Of a stretch of DNA of 64,000 nucleotides, positions 44,271 to 53,010 are shown piece after piece. The notes below the pieces were generated by a model, which worked only from the letters and a program-made list of their open reading frames with translations, was not told the origin of the DNA and made no database searches. A program made the position numbers and the translations under genes. How positions within the stretch are numbered: the first letter of the stretch is position 1; every line of letters starts with the position of its first letter. Location: the IMG/VR virus record IMGVR_UViG_3300031215_000012, positions 1 to 64,000 of that record. One strand, 5' to 3'. This DNA comes from a virus.

Positions 44271-44965
44271 CCAATTTCATCTACAATTGCTTTAATAGTT
44301 TTTAATGATAAAGTTTCTTTACTAATCTTTAAAATATCTACAACTTTGTTAATCTTTAGTTGTCTTTTACTATCTTTTGGACACAATTCAACAAATTGAC
44401 TTCTTAAATTGTTATAAACACTTCTGTATTTTGTGTCGATTGCGTTCCACAATTCTTCACGTTCTAATTCTTCACCCAATTTATATAAATCTTTCAATAT
44501 CCAATTCATTGCAGCGTAATCTACAATTTTACCTTCCAAGGCAACTTGAGTTCCAATATCTCTGATCCGTAATGAATGAAAAATAGACTTCAATGCTAAT
44601 TTTTTGTCATAATCAGCTGCAACTATCAATTTCTTCTTACCTTTAACGAAACTATTGTCTGATACGGTGCTTATAGACTTACGTAATCGAACTTTATCAA
44701 GGATATGTGTAAAGTGTACACTTTCTTTTAAAATGTGCTTAGATGGCAAGAAAACACATTCTAATGCTTGTATGTCTTGATTTAACAACAATTGTTCAAA
44801 TTGTGCAACTGTAACATGATGAATATCTATACTTTCAGATTCAGTAAATGTCTTTTGAATCACATAATAATCTTCATCACTATCTTTATTATTAGTTCCA
44901 TATACATGTGAACCAAATCTATACATATTTAAGGTGTTTTCTGATTTTAATATTTTATCTATCAT
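44267..44965 (-). CDS. nucleotidyltransferase (Pol-beta fold)
   Basis: 232 aa from ATG 44965, preferred because an 11-codon longer frame overlaps the upstream gene. Residues about 15-33 (MYRFGSHVYGTNNKDSDEDYYV) hold the G-S-x-x-x-G-x6-D-x-D signature of minimal nucleotidyltransferases, with a helical C-terminal half. Such proteins add nucleotides to small molecules, RNA or proteins. The substrate cannot be told. It shares the promoter at 45428 with the DUF551-like gene. Confidence 0.75.
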   Translation of the reverse strand: MIDKILKSENTLNMYRFGSHVYGTNNKDSDEDYYVIQKTFTESESIDIHHVTVAQFEQLLLNQDIQALECVFLPSKHILKESVHFTHILDKVRLRKSISTVSDNSFVKGKKKLIVAADYDKKLALKSIFHSLRIRDIGTQVALEGKIVDYAAMNWILKDLYKLGEELEREELWNAIDTKYRSVYNNLRSQFVELCPKDSKRQLKINKVVDILKISKETLSLKTIKAIVDEIG

Positions 44966-44972
44966 TTTCAAT

Positions 44973-45239
44973 TTATTTGTTAGGTAAATTAATTTCATCT
45001 GTTGGACACCAATGTGTTGGAACTAAATCAAAATATCTAGTACCACTACAACACTGATTATCTTCTCCGGTGTTTTCATCACCAATCCATCCTTGAAATT
45101 TGAATGATTTTGATTCACCTTTAAAAGTGGTTATTCCTGTTACACTAGTGGTTGCAATTTCAGTACCATCAGTAACTAAATATGTTTTAAATCCTTCTGT
45201 TGGAAATCCAACATCTTTTATACTTCTCCAATTTATCAT
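44973..45239 (-). CDS. DUF551-like small protein
   Basis: 88 aa. INWRSIKDVGFPTEGFKTYLV at the start, and PTHWCPTDEINLP at the end, follow the DUF551 pattern (W-x-S/P-hxD-x-x-P ... THW-x-P), a family common in phages with no known function. A Cys-Cys pair lies near residue 63. Confidence 0.6.
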   Translation of the reverse strand: MINWRSIKDVGFPTEGFKTYLVTDGTEIATTSVTGITTFKGESKSFKFQGWIGDENTGEDNQCCSGTRYFDLVPTHWCPTDEINLPNK

Positions 45240-45243
45240 AATT

Positions 45244-45381
45244 TTAGTCTAAATATGTTATTTCTTCTTCTAATTTATCAACAACTTATCCAATCTATTT
45301 GATTTGATAAAGTGATGTGTTACTATTTTCAACCATATACATGATTTCTGCAACTAATTCTAATGCTCTCGATTCTGACAT
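45244..45381 (-). pseudogene. short frame with two in-frame stops
   Basis: From ATG 45381 a 28-aa frame (MSESRALELVAEIMYMVENS) ends at TAG 45295-45297; the same frame continues past this stop and a TAA (45289-45291) with VVDKLEEEITYLD, ending just before the DUF551-like gene. It may be a decayed gene or a 28-aa peptide. Low confidence. Confidence 0.25.
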
Positions 45382-45427
45382 AATTTATTTTTAAGTTACA
45401 TTGGTAATAACTCCCTCACCAACAATA

Positions 45428-45459
45428 CTAAGATACTAAAAAACCCCCAATAAAACAAA
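45428..45459 (-). promoter_or_regulatory. Bacteroidetes-type promoter (phage early class)
   Basis: On the minus strand TTTG (45456-45459), 20 bases, TATCTTAG (45428-45435), then TATTGTTGGTGAGGGAG. The -33 lies in the loop of the terminator at 45441-45472. It drives the DUF551-like and nucleotidyltransferase genes. Confidence 0.7.
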
Positions 45460-45472
45460 TTATTAGGGGTTT
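45441..45472 (-). terminator. terminator overlapping a promoter
   Basis: AAACCCCCAATAA (45441-45453) pairs with TTATTAGGGGTTT (45460-45472) around loop AACAAA, followed by a T run on the minus strand. It ends the transcript of the M15-type peptidase. Confidence 0.8.
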
Positions 45473-45492
45473 ATTTTCAATTTATTTTAATA

Positions 45493-45945
45493 TTATATAT
45501 CAAATGAATAAACTTGTTCTTCTTGGTCAATATCTGCCATAATATCAAGGTGTACCCAACTAATAGGTTTACCATTAATATTTCTTTCTAATCTTATCTT
45601 ACAAGGAAATAGATTAGTATTGTTATTAATCCATTCTCTAACTTCTACTGCTGTCATTCCTTCAACATCAAAATCTAATGCTTTACCAAACATGTGTGCT
45701 GAAAGATAAACTCGTGTTTTCTTTTTAACTAAAGAACTCATATTGTGTCGTAACCCTCTTTGTGACAAAGTTCCACCAAATATCCAAGTGTTTACAGTAA
45801 TAGGTTTACCTATTCCTTCTCTAATCACAAGTAAACAAGATAATATATCTTTATCTATAAATTTCCAAGAATTTTCTTTGTGTATATCATATACAGCTTT
45901 ATCTACTAATTCTTCTATTCTAAAATAATCTTTTATTGTTTTCAT
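45493..45945 (-). CDS. M15-type (D-Ala-D-Ala carboxypeptidase-like) peptidase, putative endolysin
   Basis: 150 aa from ATG 45945; the longer frame from 46041 runs into the preceding gene. It shows SQRGLR (61-66), SAHMFGKALDFD (82-93) and SWVHLDI (129-135), giving the zinc ligands His84, Asp91 and His132 of the M15 fold. The length fits M15A-like phage enzymes that cut peptidoglycan cross-links. It has no signal peptide, so it would need a holin. It follows a structural gene and is likely late. Confidence 0.75.
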   Translation of the reverse strand: MKTIKDYFRIEELVDKAVYDIHKENSWKFIDKDILSCLLVIREGIGKPITVNTWIFGGTLSQRGLRHNMSSLVKKKTRVYLSAHMFGKALDFDVEGMTAVEVREWINNNTNLFPCKIRLERNINGKPISWVHLDIMADIDQEEQVYSFDI

Positions 45946-45970
45946 AACATTTTTTATTTTTATAATCAAT

Positions 45971-47665
45971 TTAACGCGAAGGAAGTCTATCCATATATAA
46001 TAATGGAAAACACGAATCAATAATATAAGCATTACCATCATCTGGAAAGACTATTTTTGTAAACAACACTGACTGATTTTCTAAGGTTACTGGTCTTTTC
46101 AAGAATCTTATACTTGCAATTCTATCTCCACTATTCATTAATACTGGTTTCCAATCTCCATTAAGAGATTCTGGTATTGCAACTTTACAATCAAACAATA
46201 TACTCATTTTAGTTGTTTTTTTGCTAATATCAGCACGTTCCCAAACTCTTAACGTCAAAGTATTGTCTATATTATTTCTACCAATATAATAAGCGTACCA
46301 ATCATTCAATGGAACATTAACACCAAATTCTTTATTTGCAATTCTTATCTTTGTTATCAATGCACCTGATACTAATATTTCTATTTTAACGCCACCTCTA
46401 AACAACTCTCTCCAAGTGGCTTCTTGATTAGTTGGTCTTATCATTGCATTATACCAAAACATTATACTAAGGTTCTCACTTGTATCAATAGTGTCTTGAT
46501 ATGTTATTAATTCCGTTGCCGTTGGACCGTATGCAGTTCCACCATTAGCTGATGTTGCACCGGCAATTACTACTGAACCATCATTGAATTTTAAATCATA
46601 GTGAAATTTACTAAAAACGGTGAAATAATTATCAATATTTTCTTCTTTAATCCCATTAATTTCCCATTCAAGGTTTACTGATTCTCTCACTTTATCACTT
46701 AAATTAACATTTCTCGTTGCATATTGTTGTTCTTTAACAATATCTGCTTCTTCTATTTCTCTTTCTTTTTCAAACCCAGCACTTTCAAAGTTCAATGTTA
46801 ATTCATTAATGGTTGCTTGTAAATCATCATCTTTAATAATACTATCAGATTCATTCCACTTTGTAAGTGTTCCTTTCCACCATATTGATTGACGCATAAA
46901 TTCCTTTGCTTCTTGTACAGAATTAATTCTATACATTCTACCCTCCAAAGGAAAATACAAGAAATCCTTTTCTGCAGGTTGTTCGTATGTACCGAATGCA
47001 GTCCAAAATCCTTCTTTAGATATTTGAAATTCTAATTCATCAGCAAAATCAATATCAAATTCAGTAAATTGAAAGTCACCAGTACCAAAGTCATTGTCCG
47101 GGACAGCAACTTTGATTTGTTTACATTCTCTTACTTCTAATAGTGAATATTCTTTGAATACAACATCTCTACTTTGTTCAATTGGGTCACACTTGAAATA
47201 TATTACTGGCCAACCATATCTATTAAACACTGCCTTTGACATCTTTTCCCAGATACCAACACTCGCTAATGCATTTGCATACTCATATTGTCCACCTAGT
47301 CCACATTCAACAAGAAATGAATCTTCACTGTACTTAATTATTGAACATTTACAATCTCCTAATAATTCTCCACCTTCCCATTCAACATCTAATCCTTTAA
47401 AATTCCAACTTGTATCTGATTTAACCCTGAATCCAAACCATATCAACTCATCTGGGTTTACGTTCCAATCTGGCCACGATACCCATTCACTCCATATATT
47501 ACCATCGTTTGAATATCTATATTCAATTACAATGTTCTTTGCACTATCACCTAATGCAACTATACTTGTTAATCTGTCTAAGTCTTTAATTGGCGTATCA
47601 AGTTCTAGTAATACGAACTCTTCACATTTAACGGATTTATTTGTTTCTATTTTATATGTTGACAT
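45971..47665 (-). CDS. virion structural protein with lectin-like C-terminal domain
   Basis: 564 aa. The N-terminal half is Trp- and Asp-rich beta (SNDGNIWSEWVSWPDWNV). Residues about 370-560 suggest a concanavalin/LamG-like domain (NLSIMFWYNAMIRP, KIRIANKEFGVNV, LTLRVWERAD). A TTAAATA element lies about 20 bases before the ATG, as for other late genes. It probably belongs to the baseplate or tail periphery and may bind carbohydrate. The exact T4 counterpart is unknown. Confidence 0.55.
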   Translation of the reverse strand: MSTYKIETNKSVKCEEFVLLELDTPIKDLDRLTSIVALGDSAKNIVIEYRYSNDGNIWSEWVSWPDWNVNPDELIWFGFRVKSDTSWNFKGLDVEWEGGELLGDCKCSIIKYSEDSFLVECGLGGQYEYANALASVGIWEKMSKAVFNRYGWPVIYFKCDPIEQSRDVVFKEYSLLEVRECKQIKVAVPDNDFGTGDFQFTEFDIDFADELEFQISKEGFWTAFGTYEQPAEKDFLYFPLEGRMYRINSVQEAKEFMRQSIWWKGTLTKWNESDSIIKDDDLQATINELTLNFESAGFEKEREIEEADIVKEQQYATRNVNLSDKVRESVNLEWEINGIKEENIDNYFTVFSKFHYDLKFNDGSVVIAGATSANGGTAYGPTATELITYQDTIDTSENLSIMFWYNAMIRPTNQEATWRELFRGGVKIEILVSGALITKIRIANKEFGVNVPLNDWYAYYIGRNNIDNTLTLRVWERADISKKTTKMSILFDCKVAIPESLNGDWKPVLMNSGDRIASIRFLKRPVTLENQSVLFTKIVFPDDGNAYIIDSCFPLLYMDRLPSR

Positions 47666-47697
47666 TTAAGAATATTTCTTTTCTTATTTAATTAGAA

Positions 47698-48151
47698 CTA
47701 TAATTGATTCTTTTTGTATATTCTTACTTTACCTGTAATGTTCTTACAATTATCATTACTGATTAATTTGAAATCTGACATTTCTTCTATTGTTGGTATC
47801 TTAGAATCTGTTCTAATTACTACATATTCAGTAGAACGTTTAAAACATTCCTTTAGAACGTTAATAGTAGAATCTGGTAATAAACACTTAAAAACTCTTT
47901 TTTGCTGTTTCCACAGATATGTCTTGCATTTCAAAACCATGTACTAACGATGCACCTTGTTTAGCAAATTCTAATGATACAAGTCCTTCTGCACAACCTA
48001 AATCAAGAACGGATTTCCCTTTAACTTCATCCAGAAGAAACTCAAACCCTGTAATACGTTCTTTAATATCCGTACCTTTCCTGCGCCCTTTTATTCCAAA
48101 TTCATCTGAGGAATAATATGTTTGTTTACTGTCTTTACTATAAATATACAT
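47698..48151 (-). pseudogene. SAM-dependent methyltransferase remnant, frame-broken and shortened
   Basis: From ATG 48151 a class I methyltransferase start with motif I (VLDLGCAEGLVSLEFAKQG) runs to a TAA at about 47888; the following frame has CFKRSTEYVVIRTDSKIPTI and a C-terminal end like that of methyltransferases. Removing one A from the A6 run near 47903 joins them into about 150 aa, but some 50-60 residues expected between motif I and the late strand are absent. It is probably inactive. It lies at the end of the glycan cluster. Confidence 0.55.
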
Positions 48152-48755
48152 CTTTCAATTTATTTTTTATGTTTGTTATTGCGTGTGGTTTATCCTTACA
48201 AAGATACATCACATCAATGTTATTAGCTTTTAATTTAGATAAGAATGTTTCTTTTTGTGTTTCAGATATACCTATTTTGTGTATGTCCGCTAATGATCCA
48301 CTAAAAATATCAACCTGTTTGTCGATTCCAGAATCTATAAGTGAATTGAATACCTTTATTTCTGCACCTTCGATATTCATACGAATAATATTAATAGTGT
48401 CTTTAAAATCAGGTATATTAGATTCAATCCATTTAGATATGTCTACCATTTCAACAACTACATTGTTATCTGATAAATTTACTTTAGTATCTATAATTGA
48501 ATGTCCTTCTGGACCCTTTCTACTTAAATGTAACTTAATGCTTCCATCTTCATCAGAAACAGCAGTGTTCATAATTTTAACCTTGTTGTTATCTTTAAAT
48601 TTGTTTTTGATATTTTCAAAGTACGGTGGATATGCTTCAAACCCATATACATTATAATTTTCAATACCCAATTCATCGAATGCGTTTATCATCCAATTCA
48701 TTTCTGTTGCTTCGTATAATCCAAAGTCTAGGTAATTTATTTTCTTATTTTTCAT
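48138..48755 (-). CDS. FkbM-family methyltransferase
   Basis: 205 aa. INYLDFGLYEATEMNWM, then VYGFEAYPPYFENI (SAM acidic strand), then VSDEDGSIKLHLS and INIIRMNIEGAEIKVFNSLI match FkbM-type O-methyltransferases. Together with neighbouring glycosyltransferases it likely methylates a sugar on a glycan. It overlaps both neighbours by about 10 bases. Confidence 0.75.
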   Translation of the reverse strand: MKNKKINYLDFGLYEATEMNWMINAFDELGIENYNVYGFEAYPPYFENIKNKFKDNNKVKIMNTAVSDEDGSIKLHLSRKGPEGHSIIDTKVNLSDNNVVVEMVDISKWIESNIPDFKDTINIIRMNIEGAEIKVFNSLIDSGIDKQVDIFSGSLADIHKIGISETQKETFLSKLKANNIDVMYLCKDKPHAITNIKNKLKDVYL

Positions 48756-49608
48756 AACTTATTAATTTGTCTAATATTTCGTTTATCTTATCTGTTGATT
48801 TGTGGTGTGCCATTGTAAATTCCAAACAGTTATATGCTATTTTATTTAGTTCATCTTCATTATTCAGATAGTGTTGTATTTGTTGTTTCAAGTAGTCAAG
48901 GTTGTTCATGTCGTAATAAACGATATGTTCACAATCAATGAACTTATTTTTGAATGATGTTTGCATTTCATCACAAAAAACTAATGCCTTAGATGAACAA
49001 GCCTCAAATAATCTATAATCACCTTCCCAATCATCTGGGTTACATGTAACTATTATCTTTGACCTTCTCATCATATTGTAGTATTTGGATTGAATTGTAT
49101 TTCTACCGATTCTCCCCATATCACCAACAGTACCTACAAATATTTCATTGTCATTGAAATTGTTCTTGATGAAATTTGCAATCGTTTTTCTGTTTCTAAA
49201 CCCACTATTGGTTTTAAAAAATACTGAAATATCAATATCCTTAACGAAATTTGCAGTTTTAACCTCTTGTACTATGTCATCTTTTACACAATACGAAATT
49301 GAATATACATTATCTTCTTTATAAGCATCTTTCAAATTTCGTTTAAAATACATCAAGCATTTTTTACCTTCCTTGTTCAAATGTTGAACATCACTATAAT
49401 CAACATAAACCGTCTTGTTAGGATATTTTATGTTATATTCAGAATTGATATTACCTTCGCCTATGATGATGTATTCAGATTCTTCCTCAGAAACAACCTG
49501 GATTCTGTCGTTATTGACAATACCAGGGTGAATTATGTTTTTCATCTCACTTCCAAATCTGTGGTCATCTACTTTAGGTAAGTGTATCTTAACCTTTCTC
49601 AAACTCAT
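48745..49608 (-). CDS. glycosyltransferase, GT-B/CgeB-like
   Basis: 287 aa. The C-terminal part has YYNMMRRSKIIVTCNPDDWEGDYRLFEACSSKA in outline, the nucleotide-sugar binding pattern of GT4/CgeB-like enzymes (small residue-rich loop, then E-A-C). The N-terminal half would hold the acceptor domain. It overlaps the sulfotransferase gene upstream and the FkbM gene downstream. Confidence 0.65.
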   Translation of the reverse strand: MSLRKVKIHLPKVDDHRFGSEMKNIIHPGIVNNDRIQVVSEEESEYIIIGEGNINSEYNIKYPNKTVYVDYSDVQHLNKEGKKCLMYFKRNLKDAYKEDNVYSISYCVKDDIVQEVKTANFVKDIDISVFFKTNSGFRNRKTIANFIKNNFNDNEIFVGTVGDMGRIGRNTIQSKYYNMMRRSKIIVTCNPDDWEGDYRLFEACSSKALVFCDEMQTSFKNKFIDCEHIVYYDMNNLDYLKQQIQHYLNNEDELNKIAYNCLEFTMAHHKSTDKINEILDKLISYEK

Positions 49609-50161
49609 AATCGAAAGTTTTAATGTATTTTGCGTAATATTGTTGTACTATTTCTATTGATTCTGCATTGTAGTATTCACTATAATGTTTGTGCTTAGTA
49701 GAATATAAGTATTCTAATTCTTCATCTACTCCTATGCGTTTACTAACATTTTCCCAGTCTTCTTGTAAATTTTCAAATCTACCGACAAAATCCATAACAT
49801 TATTCCCATCTAATTTCATCAAATCAATTTGATTAGGCCAAATGTTAAACAATTTATCATTAATGAATGTTGTTTTGATCCATTCATCGAAACTCTTGTC
49901 TTTCCAATTTGCTTGAACACCTCTACCTGGTCTTATTTGAACACCACAAAAATACAATGATAGAATCCTATCCCATGGATTTCTTATAATAGTAAACTTG
50001 AAATAATCATCAAATTTATCACCTAATTCTGATTTCATTTCTTGTATATTAGAGTGCTTTTTTGAATTACTATTCATATATGCACTAAGTGTTGAATTAA
50101 TACTGGTTCCTCCTGTTTTTGGTAAGTGTAGGAATAAAAACTTTTTTGTGTGTGAAATCAT
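49589..50161 (-). CDS. sulfotransferase (carbohydrate type)
   Basis: 190 aa. The PAPS 5'-phosphosulfate loop FLHLPKTGGTSIN (about 10-22) and the 3'-phosphate segment TIIRNPWDRILSLY (about 57-70) are both present, as in Sulfotransfer_2 enzymes that sulfate sugars. The C-terminal Tyr-rich helix is typical. It would transfer sulfate from host PAPS to a glycan. Overlapping starts and stops tie it to the flanking glycosyltransferases. Confidence 0.8.
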   Translation of the reverse strand: MISHTKKFLFLHLPKTGGTSINSTLSAYMNSNSKKHSNIQEMKSELGDKFDDYFKFTIIRNPWDRILSLYFCGVQIRPGRGVQANWKDKSFDEWIKTTFINDKLFNIWPNQIDLMKLDGNNVMDFVGRFENLQEDWENVSKRIGVDEELEYLYSTKHKHYSEYYNAESIEIVQQYYAKYIKTFDYEFEKG

Positions 50162-50820
50162 CCGTGTTTTATGTGTGTCGTTAATATAAAATATTTAGTG
50201 TATATAGTATTCCAATCTAATGTTGATATGTTCAATGGGTTTTTCCAAAGAACATAAGGAAAACTAACTTGGTCTCTAATTGAATGTTTAAGAATCTCAT
50301 TAACCCATTGTTCTGAAAAGGATTCCAGTTTTTTAGATTTTAAGTTTCGATATTGAAATCCACATGAATATAATCCAAAATGTTTTGGCATACCCTCTTT
50401 CTCATAAGATATAACTTGATTAGTAATTTCATCTTTGTTTCCCCTGTTGAATGATATACAGGCACCAGCTTCTTGAAACAAACAGTCTCTTACTCTATGT
50501 AACGCTAAGTTAATATCAGCATCTTTGTCAATAAATTCATCTTCTAATTTATTCAAATCGTAAATGATATGTGCATTTGCATCAATATGAATAGAAATGT
50601 CATATTCACCTAAGAATTTGTGTGGATTTAACTTATATGTTCTTGCTAATTTATATGGACTTAGATTTTCTTTGTTTTCAACTAATCTAATTTTCCATGT
50701 GCTCGATACCAGCGTAGTGTCATCTGTGAAACACACATAATCCCAACCTTCTGTTATTACTGCAGGTTCTATAAGATTATCATATCCACCTGTTAGTACT
50801 GTAAATATTACTTTTTTCAT
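50158..50820 (-). CDS. glycosyltransferase, DUF616/TOD1-MUCI70-like
   Basis: 220 aa. FTVLTGGYDNLIEP at the N-terminus, KLNPHKFLGEYDISIHIDAN in the centre with an acidic D-x-N near 82, then RDQVSFPYVLWK towards the end correspond to the DUF616 glycosyltransferase-like family. It overlaps the next gene by 4 bases. Donor and acceptor are unknown. Confidence 0.7.
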   Translation of the reverse strand: MKKVIFTVLTGGYDNLIEPAVITEGWDYVCFTDDTTLVSSTWKIRLVENKENLSPYKLARTYKLNPHKFLGEYDISIHIDANAHIIYDLNKLEDEFIDKDADINLALHRVRDCLFQEAGACISFNRGNKDEITNQVISYEKEGMPKHFGLYSCGFQYRNLKSKKLESFSEQWVNEILKHSIRDQVSFPYVLWKNPLNISTLDWNTIYTKYFILTTHIKHG

Positions 50821-51344
50821 TAATATATTTTGTTGATGAATTTCTTAACCTCGTTGTTGTAAAATCGGGTTATTTCAATACCCTTTTCAATTTTCATCCC
50901 ACTTCTTGTGTGCAATGACTTTGCAATACCCTCTTCATCTCTAAATGAACAAACTATTTGTGGATTCTCTAAAAGTGGCCACCAAAAATCAATTAATAAA
51001 CACATTCTTGGGTCTTTGATTCCCAATGTCTTATCTCCTGCTTCTTTGTACATATCAGATAAAATACCCTTTGCATATTCTACTAATGATTGACCATTAT
51101 CTAACTGTGTTTTGTTAAGTCTGTCAATATCCATAACTATTGGATTATCCCAAGATGCACCTTGACTTGATAACATCAAATCATTAAACAAAACTATTCG
51201 TCTATCTTCAAAGAATCCTTTTGGATTGTCATGTGCTGGTGGTATAAACCACTTGTCAGACCCTAAGTAACATTCACCATGTAAAGTTCTGGCAAGTAAA
51301 GAAGTGGCGCTTCTATGCATCCCTAATATAACTATTGTTTTCAT
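50820..51344 (-). CDS. sulfotransferase family protein
   Basis: 174 aa. P-loop-like GMHRSATSLLARTLH (8-22), then GIKDPRMCLL around 108-117 and VCSFRDEEGIAKSL correspond to the PAPS-binding elements of bacterial sulfotransferases. It is the first gene of a six-gene glycan operon (51344 to 47698) that contains two sulfotransferases. A second substrate position on the same glycan is plausible. Confidence 0.75.
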   Translation of the reverse strand: MKTIVILGMHRSATSLLARTLHGECYLGSDKWFIPPAHDNPKGFFEDRRIVLFNDLMLSSQGASWDNPIVMDIDRLNKTQLDNGQSLVEYAKGILSDMYKEAGDKTLGIKDPRMCLLIDFWWPLLENPQIVCSFRDEEGIAKSLHTRSGMKIEKGIEITRFYNNEVKKFINKIY

Positions 51345-51406
51345 TCTGTGGGGTTATAGGTTATTTACTACTCTTAAAATGAGTAGATTATACTATTTAA
51401 AAACAA

Positions 51407-51440
51407 AAAAGAGGACAATATTTTATTATTGTCCTCTTTT
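51407..51440. terminator. bidirectional-type terminator
   Basis: Perfect 14-bp stem AAAAGAGGACAATA / TATTGTCCTCTTTT with loop TTTTAT and A/T runs on both sides. It ends the transcript of the capsid-targeted cluster before the glycan operon. Confidence 0.88.
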
Positions 51441-51488
51441 AAATAGCGTTCTGGTCTATTATATTGATTTTCTAAGTCTATTCAAAAT

Positions 51489-51668
51489 CTATTGTTGATT
51501 ATCAGAACCCTTACTTGACATAATTGCATCTGCTAACCATTCTTTAGCTTCTTTTTTGTCTTTTACGTCTTTATTGAACTTAATAATAGCTTTGACTAAA
51601 TAATCATCTCCATCTGTTACTACCTCTGCTTCAATTTCAACATCATCAACATCTGGTTTTCCTGCCAT
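51489..51668 (-). CDS. small acidic hypothetical protein
   Basis: 59 aa. ATG 51668 overlaps the TGA of the upstream gene (TGAATG), indicating coupling. Acidic N-terminal half (PDVDDVEIEAEVVTDGDD), Lys-rich helix, end SSKGSDNQQ. It lacks the leader of its neighbours. No domain recognised. Confidence 0.55.
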   Translation of the reverse strand: MAGKPDVDDVEIEAEVVTDGDDYLVKAIIKFNKDVKDKKEAKEWLADAIMSSKGSDNQQ

Positions 51669-52064
51669 TCATTTTTCATCTTTAAAAGTTTTAACAAAAT
51701 CAGATAATTGTTTCTTATTATATTCAAACCTACTATCTTCATTTACATCAGACTTTAATGAAATTAATGATGTTGCCATATCACCAATAGCTAATGTAAT
51801 TGATGATCTGTAATATAAGTAATATTTTACACCTTTTGGATTTTCTGAATCCTGTAAAATAATTCTCTCAACTTTTGCCTTACCTACTTTAGTTCTCCCT
51901 TTACTAACCTTAAAGGTTTTTGTAGTTAATCCACTCCAAGGAGAATCAAAGGTTGCTGTTACATTGTCGCCTTTTTCTAAATTATTATAAATAGCAATTA
52001 ATTCATCCTTCGCCATTTTGTCTTTATGACTACTCTCGTTTAATATTTCTTGATATGATTTCAT
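51669..52064 (-). CDS. capsid-targeted protein, MKSYQEILNES leader
   Basis: 131 aa. MKSYQEILNES is the closest match here to the T4 leader MKTYQEFIAEA, with a cut predicted after ILNE before S. The mature 120 residues have basic beta elements (TTKTFKVSKGRTKVGKAKVE) and a helical end. Function unknown; it should be delivered with phage DNA if the leader works as in T4. Confidence 0.7.
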   Translation of the reverse strand: MKSYQEILNESSHKDKMAKDELIAIYNNLEKGDNVTATFDSPWSGLTTKTFKVSKGRTKVGKAKVERIILQDSENPKGVKYYLYYRSSITLAIGDMATSLISLKSDVNEDSRFEYNKKQLSDFVKTFKDEK

Positions 52065-52075
52065 ATTATTTTATT

Positions 52076-52381
52076 TTATTTTTTTCCTTTACCAACTTCC
52101 CATCCAGATTTAATTGCATTGAAAAATTCAATTTTCTTTTCAGCACTTAACTTTGCTGGAGAATCTGTATCAAATTCTTTCAATGTATCTTCAAAGTACA
52201 CTTTGTATTCTTTTTGTAATGGACTTAACTCTTTTTCAAGTAATCCATAAGACATCTCTAAATCAAAAGATTCTTTAAGTTCTGCAACTTCTTTTTCATC
52301 ATGATTTTCTATTTCTTTAATTATTAAATTAAGTCCTTCATTAAGTCTTCCTTCTTTTATAAAATCTTTTAATTTGCTCAT
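52076..52381 (-). CDS. capsid-targeted helical protein, MSKLKDFIKEG leader
   Basis: 101 aa. The leader MSKLKDFIKEG and the following RLNEG give two predicted cuts (after FIKE and after RLNE). The rest is charged and helical (ENHDEKEVAELKESFDLEM). It starts 7 bases after the stop of the broken gene upstream. Confidence 0.6.
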   Translation of the reverse strand: MSKLKDFIKEGRLNEGLNLIIKEIENHDEKEVAELKESFDLEMSYGLLEKELSPLQKEYKVYFEDTLKEFDTDSPAKLSAEKKIEFFNAIKSGWEVGKGKK

Positions 52382-52387
52382 TATTTC

Positions 52388-52595
52388 TTATTTATTTTTC
52401 AAACCAGATAAAAATCTAGTAAGTATTTGTTGATATTCTTTTTTATCCTTAGTTAAGGTACTATCTTTAAGTTTAAAAATCTCTATTTTTCAATGATTTA
52501 GAATCTTCTTTAGGTACGAAAAAATCTATACCACCTTTTGTAAGGAATCCAGTATCTAATTTTCCTTCGTTTAAATATTCATTTAATGATTTCCT
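52388..52595 (-). pseudogene. broken capsid-targeted gene (start and frame damaged)
   Basis: Right after the 127-aa gene, the frame reads RKSLNEYLNEGKLDTGFL, a normal leader whose first codon is AGG (52593-52595) instead of ATG. After about 33 codons it stops. Removing one A from the A5 run at 52486-52490 continues it in frame as EIFKLKDSTLTKDKKEYQQ and a further 12 codons to TAA 52388. Two separate lesions favour real decay over a single sequencing error. Confidence 0.6.
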
Positions 52596-52597
52596 GT

Positions 52598-52981
52598 TTA
52601 TATCTTTATAATTTTTTGATTAGCACCAACTCGAAAATCACCTCTGTATAATGTTATAACAACAAACTTTAATTCATCCTTAACAACATTCATAACACCA
52701 ACAACTGTTAACCCATCAGATTCTCTTTGTAATATAAATCTATCCTTTTCGATGTCCATTTCATCCTTAACCAATTCGTCAATAATTTCCTCTGTTGCTT
52801 TACTAATAACACCATTGACCTCTTTAAAATTAATAGGTTCGTAAGCTGCATTTCCATCCTTGTCTTTTCTGTTAAGTCTTTCAATAGCATGAGTTGTTGA
52901 TAATATATCAATATCAAATTTAATCTTTCTAACAATTTTTCCTTCTGACTTTTCGTTTAATATATCTTGATAACTTTTCAT
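52598..52981 (-). CDS. capsid-targeted protein, MKSYQDILNEK leader
   Basis: 127 aa. MKSYQDILNEK leader; TTAAATA lies 20 bases upstream of the ATG. The mature part starts SEGKIVRKIKFDIDIL and contains a helical middle followed by beta strands (LTVVGVMNVVKDELKFVVITLY). It resembles its neighbours only in the leader. Function unknown. Confidence 0.65.
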   Translation of the reverse strand: MKSYQDILNEKSEGKIVRKIKFDIDILSTTHAIERLNRKDKDGNAAYEPINFKEVNGVISKATEEIIDELVKDEMDIEKDRFILQRESDGLTVVGVMNVVKDELKFVVITLYRGDFRVGANQKIIKI

Positions 52982-53010
52982 CTAATAAATTTCTTTCCTT
53001 ATTTAATACT

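Noticed and set aside
45946-46041. N-terminal extension of the M15 peptidase
   Set aside because: The hydrophobic 32 residues overlap the coding region of the upstream structural gene and are not a proper signal peptide; ATG 45945 gives the usual M15 start.
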